Assembly: GCA_964247085.1 (NCBI GenBank)
Contig: CAXTSX010000013.1
Span: 1 to 64,000, forward strand
Direction: 5' to 3'
Origin: JAAFHZ01 sp964247085
GTDB lineage: Bacteria > Cyanobacteriota > Cyanobacteriia > Cyanobacteriales > Chamaesiphonaceae
DNA length: 64,000 nucleotides
Shown here: piece after piece, positions 59,623-64,000 of the stretch
How positions within the stretch are numbered: position 1 is the stretch's first letter
Layout of the letters: every line of letters begins with the position of its first letter
Made by a program: the position numbers and the translations under genes
The notes under the pieces: model-generated
Databases searched by the model: none
Seen by the model: the letters and a program-made list of their open reading frames with translations, nothing else
Told to the model about the DNA's origin: nothing

Positions 59623-60369
59623 TTATTTAGCAGCGGCAGGTGGTGGAACTGCGGCAGCAGCAGCTTCCTCTGCCGTCAGAGGAATTACGGCCTGTAGTTT
59701 AAACTTAGTCTTGATTTTGGGAGTCGATGAGATGACACCACTACCATTTAAGTTATTCGCAGTAAATGGGATCAAATCCGCTTGAAAATCTTTCACAATT
59801 AATAATTGATCTAGTCTTTCTACCGTGCGTAGAATCGATTGCAGCTGCTCGAAACTGCCGTCGACTTCAATGTCGGTAGATCTGCGGCGCAATTTAGCAT
59901 TTAAAGCCGAACCCAAAGAGCTATCATTAATTACACCAGTAGCAGCAGCGTCGGGATTGAACTTTTGTAGTTCACCTTGTCTGGTATTAATCAGTTTGTT
60001 TAAATCCAACAACAAAGTATCTAGTTTTTGATCATTCGCAAACAAGGCTAATACTGCTTGTTGCTGAACTTTAACCTTCTCCAGCTTGACTTTAGCTTCG
60101 GCAATTTTCTTGGCATTGTCTTGTCGTTCTTGAATTTGTTGTTGCAAACCACTAAGCTTAGCTTGTAGTTCTTGATTAGCCTGCTGTTGGGGCATTAAAT
60201 TGGTGTACCCAAAATAACCAGCGCCAGCAAAACCAATCACGGCTAACACTCCACCCAGCAACATCGGCGACAGATCAATCCCAAAGAGCGAGGGATAAGT
60301 TGGTGCCTGATCTAGATAAGTAGAATCATCTAGTTGAGAACTGGTCATCAAATCTTCGCTGTATGTCAT
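59623..60369 (-). CDS. pilO: type IV pilus inner-membrane protein PilO
   Basis: 248 residues: a single membrane helix (SPMLLGGVLAVIGFAGAGYFGY, about 34-55), a coiled coil (QELQAKLSGLQQQIQERQDNAKKI), then the ferredoxin-like PilO domain with VDGSFEQLQSILRTVERLDQLLIVKDFQ. Forms the alignment subcomplex with PilN. Ends in an Ala/Pro-rich tail. Overlaps the pilN stop by 4 bp. No pilP follows. Confidence 0.92.
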   Translation of the reverse strand: MTYSEDLMTSSQLDDSTYLDQAPTYPSLFGIDLSPMLLGGVLAVIGFAGAGYFGYTNLMPQQQANQELQAKLSGLQQQIQERQDNAKKIAEAKVKLEKVKVQQQAVLALFANDQKLDTLLLDLNKLINTRQGELQKFNPDAAATGVINDSSLGSALNAKLRRRSTDIEVDGSFEQLQSILRTVERLDQLLIVKDFQADLIPFTANNLNGSGVISSTPKIKTKFKLQAVIPLTAEEAAAAAVPPPAAAK

Positions 60370-61310
60370 GGCTTAATCACCTGCTGTTGCTGTAAACTTT
60401 TGAGCCTAGTAACTAGTCCGATCGCTCCTTTTTGCTCTAAGTCTCGCAGCAATTCTGGTGCTGGCACTTGTTTAAGCGATGTTTGTATTTCGTACTTAAC
60501 GGCTTTAATCGGAATAATAGTGGTATTGGCACCAGTACCAGTAATGTTTGCGCCCTCCTGAACGAGATTCGCGGTCACTAGTTGGATGTCGTTAGGATTG
60601 ATAAAAGCTGATTTTTTCAAGGTCAACATAAAGCTGTTGACATCGTTGAAAGACTGGGCAATGCCAGTGACTTTGATTTTAGTCATCGGCGCATCTAACA
60701 CACCACTAGTAGTGGCCACTGCGGTAGCTCCGGGAGTGTTTGCCGCTGGGCTAGGTGCTCCGGGGGTGGCTGCGGGGCTAGGTGCCGCACCGGGATCCGG
60801 TGGGGGAGCTGCGGCTTTAGCCAAAACACTGCCATCGCGGCCAGTTGGTAAGGCTGCGCCTTTGGCCGGTGCCGCAGTCGGAGGAGGTGGGGCAATTTGT
60901 CCGATCGTCTGGATCTGTACACCCTGGGGAATGCTTTCTCGGAAATCTTGTAAAATCGCCGACCATGGACGCACGGAGTTAAATACTCCGGCTAAAGCTT
61001 TAGATTCGCCTTCAATCCGGCTAACTTGACCATTGAGACCAGCTAATTCGGTTTCTTGGGTTTTGAGCTTGCCCAGTTGTTGATCAAGCTCAGCTTGCTT
61101 GGCTTGGAGGGTTTTGGCTTGCTGATCCAGCATTAACCAACCGCCAGCGGTGGCTAAAATCGCCGCCAATCCAATTCCCAGTCCAATATACATGGGGGTT
61201 TTGGAATAGCTGACTTGGTTGTTGCTAGCAAAGCTCGTCCCATCAGCTTTGACTACATTTCCTTGGTACTCTGGCCGATCTTTGAGAAAATTAATGTCAA
61301 TGTTATACAT
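60366..61310 (-). CDS. pilN: type IV pilus inner-membrane protein PilN
   Basis: 314 residues: the cytoplasmic start MYNIDINFLKDRPEY is the PilM-binding peptide (the canonical INLLP motif reads INFLK), followed by one membrane helix (PMYIGLGIGLAAILATAGGWL), coiled coil, a ferredoxin-like domain interrupted by a Pro/Ala-rich insert of about 70 residues (APAKGAALPTG..., PSPAATPGAP), and the fimbrial assembly domain (TKIKVTGIAQSFNDVNSFMLTLKKSAF). Such an insert is common in cyanobacterial PilN. Confidence 0.92.
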   Translation of the reverse strand: MYNIDINFLKDRPEYQGNVVKADGTSFASNNQVSYSKTPMYIGLGIGLAAILATAGGWLMLDQQAKTLQAKQAELDQQLGKLKTQETELAGLNGQVSRIEGESKALAGVFNSVRPWSAILQDFRESIPQGVQIQTIGQIAPPPPTAAPAKGAALPTGRDGSVLAKAAAPPPDPGAAPSPAATPGAPSPAANTPGATAVATTSGVLDAPMTKIKVTGIAQSFNDVNSFMLTLKKSAFINPNDIQLVTANLVQEGANITGTGANTTIIPIKAVKYEIQTSLKQVPAPELLRDLEQKGAIGLVTRLKSLQQQQVIKP

Positions 61311-61314
61311 GATT

Positions 61315-62430
61315 TTACTGCGCCTCCCGCATACCTAAGCCCAGAGCAATTCCCAAACCTGGTCTTTGCATCAGTGGAATATCTAAGTTGGTGTCAATTC
61401 CCAAGGAAGAAATGGGATCAATTTGGGTAGTAGGAATACCCAATCTTTGGGTGAAAAATAGATCGAGCTGTCCTAAACCACCGCCGGGACCGGCCAGGAG
61501 TAGTTGCTCAATGTGCAAATGACTACTGTGGTTCATATAGAAATCGATCGATCGCCGAATTTCGTCAGCTAGATCAGCCAGAACTCTCATCAAGGCTTGA
61601 ATACCAGGACTGATAGTTTGCTCACTCATCGTCATGGTGCCGATGCTACTCACAGGGATGTCGGGAATAGTGAGATTTTGGAGAATATCGGAACTGCGTT
61701 CAGTGGGCATATTCATGCCGTTACCGAGGGCTTCTTGTAATTGTTGAGTGCCGATCGATACCGTCCGATTAAAGTGCGGCACCCCATTGACGACGATCGC
61801 AATTTCAGTACTATCAAACTCGATATCGATCAGTACTACTGCTTCTTGTGGCCCAAATTGGCGCAACTGTTCCTTAATGGTGCGTAGCAAAGAAAAGCTA
61901 TTGATTTCTAGGGTCTTAACACTCAACCCCGCCAATCTAAATGTTTCAATATAGCTATCAGTAACTTCCCGGCGGGTGGCGGCCAGCATTATCTGCATTT
62001 TCTCTAGACCATCTTCATCAGTAATGATATCTAGTTTCTGATAATCAATATCTACTTCTTCGCGGGGGTAGGGCAAATACAAAGCTGCTTCATGATTCAA
62101 GATCATGTCGTGCAGCTCCAAGTCGCTCAACTCCGCTGGCATCGGAATTAGTCTGGTAACTGCTTCTCGCATGGGCACAGCAGTACAGACGTATTTGGCT
62201 TTGATTTTATGATCTGCTAAAGTGGCAGCAATTAAATCAGCTAGTTCTGACTGGTTAACAATTCTTCCCTCTTCAAAGACTCCTGCGGGTACTTCGGTAG
62301 AACAGAGGTTCATCAGCTTGACTTCAGCACCCTGTTTTTTAAGTTGCACTACATTGATCCTTTCCGGCCCTAGCTCAATAGCCACGCCTTGGCTACTTCT
62401 GGGAATTAGATCTTTTAGACGATTTAACAT
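61315..62430 (-). CDS. pilM: type IV pilus assembly ATPase-like protein PilM
   Basis: 371 residues of actin-like fold: GVAIELGPERINVVQLKKQG, VCTAVPMREAVTRLIPMP, VVLIDIEFDSTEIAIVVNGVPHFNRTV (phosphate-2 region), and LLLAGPGGGLGQLDLFFTQRLGIP. Cytoplasmic, binds PilN. First gene of pilMNOQ; start ATG at 62428-62430. Confidence 0.95.
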   Translation of the reverse strand: MLNRLKDLIPRSSQGVAIELGPERINVVQLKKQGAEVKLMNLCSTEVPAGVFEEGRIVNQSELADLIAATLADHKIKAKYVCTAVPMREAVTRLIPMPAELSDLELHDMILNHEAALYLPYPREEVDIDYQKLDIITDEDGLEKMQIMLAATRREVTDSYIETFRLAGLSVKTLEINSFSLLRTIKEQLRQFGPQEAVVLIDIEFDSTEIAIVVNGVPHFNRTVSIGTQQLQEALGNGMNMPTERSSDILQNLTIPDIPVSSIGTMTMSEQTISPGIQALMRVLADLADEIRRSIDFYMNHSSHLHIEQLLLAGPGGGLGQLDLFFTQRLGIPTTQIDPISSLGIDTNLDIPLMQRPGLGIALGLGMREAQ

Positions 62431-62743
62431 AAGCTTATTTGCGCATACCTGGAAAATTCACAAGCGGTGTATCAGTTAGCTGTTATGACTCTGATGAACG
62501 ATCTGGACCGACAAGACCAAGTTGTTTTTCCTAGATTGAAGGAGATAACTTCAGTTCATGAGATAGCCTCTCCCCTTAACTTACCCAGAAAATACCAGCG
62601 CCTAAACACTAAGCGGGAAATAATACTAAAGTTGCGGCGTGCTAGCGCTAGTTGTATTGGTATTGCTCGGTTACAATGGTTAAAGCAGCAATCTCAGTCC
62701 CAGCAATGCCCCCGGGCAGTTTTTCAGCGATCAGGAAATTATC
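62431..62743. other. 313-bp divergent promoter region between pilM and argS
   Basis: No credible gene: the + frame at 62467-62778 overlaps the start of argS and resembles nothing. I see no strong operator or terminator. AGGAA at 62732 is the likely ribosome-binding site of argS. Confidence 0.5.
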
Positions 62744-64000
62744 ATGAATGCCATTCAGTATTTAAAAACCCAGCTTAGTGCGGCGCTGACCAGTGCTTGG
62801 GGTGCAGAGTATGCGGCTACCGATCCGCTGTTGGTGCCCGCTAGCAATCCGCAGTTTGGGGATTATCAAGCTAATGTGGCGATGGGTTTGGCGAAGCAAT
62901 TAGGTAAAGCACCACGGGTGATTGCGCAAGCGATCGTCGATCGATTAGATGTCTCGGCCATTTGTGAAATTCCCACGATTGCTGGACCAGGTTTTATTAA
63001 TTTTCAGCTCACCTCTGCATATTTAGCCGAGCAAATTCAAGAACTGCACGCCGATTCTCGCCTGGGCATCCCGGTGGCTAGTCCACCGCAAAAAATAGTC
63101 GTAGATTTTTCTAGCCCCAACATTGCCAAGGAAATGCATGTCGGCCACTTGCGATCGACCATTATTGGCGACTGTATTGCCCGGATTTTGGAATTTCGCG
63201 GTCATGAAGTACTACGTTTAAATCATGTCGGCGACTGGGGAACCCAATTTGGGATGTTGATCTGTTACTTGCGAGAGGTCTATCCCAGCGCCTTAGATAC
63301 CGCCGATGCCTTAGATATTGGCGATTTGGTGACTTTTTATAAGCAGGCCAAACAGCGTTTTGATGAAGATCTGGAATTTCAAAAAGCAGCCCGTCAAGCG
63401 GTTGTCCGGCTCCAAGCCGGTGATGAATCCACCAAGAAAGCTTGGGAATTATTGTGTAATCAGTCTCGCCGGGAGTTTCAAGTAATTTACGATCGGCTCA
63501 ATGTGCAGCTCACTGAACGGGGCGAGTCTTTCTATAATCCTTTCTTAGCCGAGACAATTGCTGAACTAGAACAGCTCGGGCTAGTGGCAGTGAGTGATGG
63601 TGCCAAATGTGTCTTCACTGCTGGATTTACTAATCGGGAAGGTGAGCCACTGCCGTTAATTGTCCAAAAGTCCGATGGCGGCTACAATTATGCCACTACC
63701 GATCTGGCGGCGATTCGGTATCGGTTACGGGTGGATCAGGCCGATCGGATTATTTATTTTACGGATAGTGGCCAGGCCAATCACTTTGGCCAGTTTTTCC
63801 AAGTAGCCCGCACCGCTGGTTGGATCAACGACAGTATCGATATTATTCATGCTCCCTTTGGCTTAGTACAAGGGGAAGATGGCAAAAGACTAAAAACCCG
63901 GTCTGGGGAAAATATTAAATTAAAAGAATTGCTGGATGAGGCTGTAGACAGGTCGCGCCGCGATTTGCAAGAACGGTTGACCAAGGATGAACGCACCGAG
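62744..64000 (+). CDS. argS: arginyl-tRNA synthetase, 3' end beyond window
   Basis: The frame is open from ATG 62744 for 419 codons to the last base; about 170 more residues are expected beyond it. Class I synthetase: the N-terminal Add-1 domain (PQFGDYQANVAMGLAKQLGK), the HIGH-type motif MHVGHLRSTIIGD preceded by FSSPNIAKE, and later YATTDLAAIRYRL, GQANHFGQFFQVAR and EDGKRLKTRSGE (ArgS has no canonical KMSKS; this region takes its place). Charges tRNA-Arg. Confidence 0.97.
   Translation, partial: MNAIQYLKTQLSAALTSAWGAEYAATDPLLVPASNPQFGDYQANVAMGLAKQLGKAPRVIAQAIVDRLDVSAICEIPTIAGPGFINFQLTSAYLAEQIQELHADSRLGIPVASPPQKIVVDFSSPNIAKEMHVGHLRSTIIGDCIARILEFRGHEVLRLNHVGDWGTQFGMLICYLREVYPSALDTADALDIGDLVTFYKQAKQRFDEDLEFQKAARQAVVRLQAGDESTKKAWELLCNQSRREFQVIYDRLNVQLTERGESFYNPFLAETIAELEQLGLVAVSDGAKCVFTAGFTNREGEPLPLIVQKSDGGYNYATTDLAAIRYRLRVDQADRIIYFTDSGQANHFGQFFQVARTAGWINDSIDIIHAPFGLVQGEDGKRLKTRSGENIKLKELLDEAVDRSRRDLQERLTKDERTE

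Noticed and set aside
62467..62778. 103-codon + frame between pilM and argS
   Set aside because: It overlaps the true start of argS in another frame and resembles no protein family.

Overview
The window is a stretch of cyanobacterial chromosome. GCGATCGC (HIP1-type) octamers and GATCGATC-rich sequence recur throughout. The gene content is also cyanobacterial: Thf1/Psb29, a D27-like protein, a PatA-type regulator, DUF4336, DUF4359, the fused RibBA, and the serA-prmA pair. There are no rRNA genes, no CRISPR array and no intact transposase. I cannot name the genus from sequence alone.

Layout. 1-3.6 kb: a cut low-complexity gene, an orphan DUF433 gene, a phytase-like lipoprotein gene, and a small graveyard of RNA-guided transposon debris (an IscB-type ncRNA without its protein, and the last 49 codons plus right-end hairpin of a tnpB). 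3.6-14.5 kb: housekeeping genes (ribBA, argC, a C-S lyase-like PLP enzyme, rpsN, thf1, argG and small conserved proteins). 14.6-22.9 kb: tRNA-His, a solitary urea-binding-protein gene (urtA-like), and a chemosensory operon of the pilus-motility type (PatA-like regulator, double CheW, MCP, hybrid CheA, and a receiver that looks like CheB without its esterase). 22.9-31.8 kb: DUF4336, a HELTH metalloprotease-like protein, a beta-barrel, trmL, an M23 peptidase, uvrA and a HAD phosphatase. 32-33.5 kb: an arsR-aquaporin-arsC arsenic operon with a visible operator and promoter.

33.6-45.2 kb is the phosphate region. It holds exbB-exbD, a TonB-like protein with an unusual C-terminus, pstS-pstC-pstA-pstB, a nuclease-like gene, a large RTX-tailed alkaline phosphatase, and a frameshifted second phytase-like gene. 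Arrays of 8-bp repeats at an 11-bp period, like the cyanobacterial Pho box, stand before pstS (four repeats), before exbB (three) and, more weakly, before the phosphatase. This suggests that a TonB-type energising system and extracellular phosphatase are switched on together with Pst under phosphate starvation.

45.3-57.7 kb mixes core genes (alr, serA, prmA, a monomeric-type isocitrate dehydrogenase) with accessory genes: HigBA, a frameshifted DUF433 gene, a membrane-anchored DUF4041/GIY-YIG nuclease-like protein resembling the anti-phage protein SNIPE, a 198-bp MITE-like element with a 6-bp target duplication, a DUF433/DUF5615 pair, Uma2, and PrlF/YhaV. 57.8-64 kb: the pilMNOQ operon and the 5' part of argS, which runs off the end.

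The most noteworthy items are the Pho-box-linked ExbBD/TonB-like system, the SNIPE-like gene in its toxin-antitoxin neighbourhood, the chemosensory operon followed by a lone UrtA-like binding protein, and the orphan IscB-type RNA abutting the start of the phytase-like gene. Domain names come from recognising motifs by eye; no database search was run.
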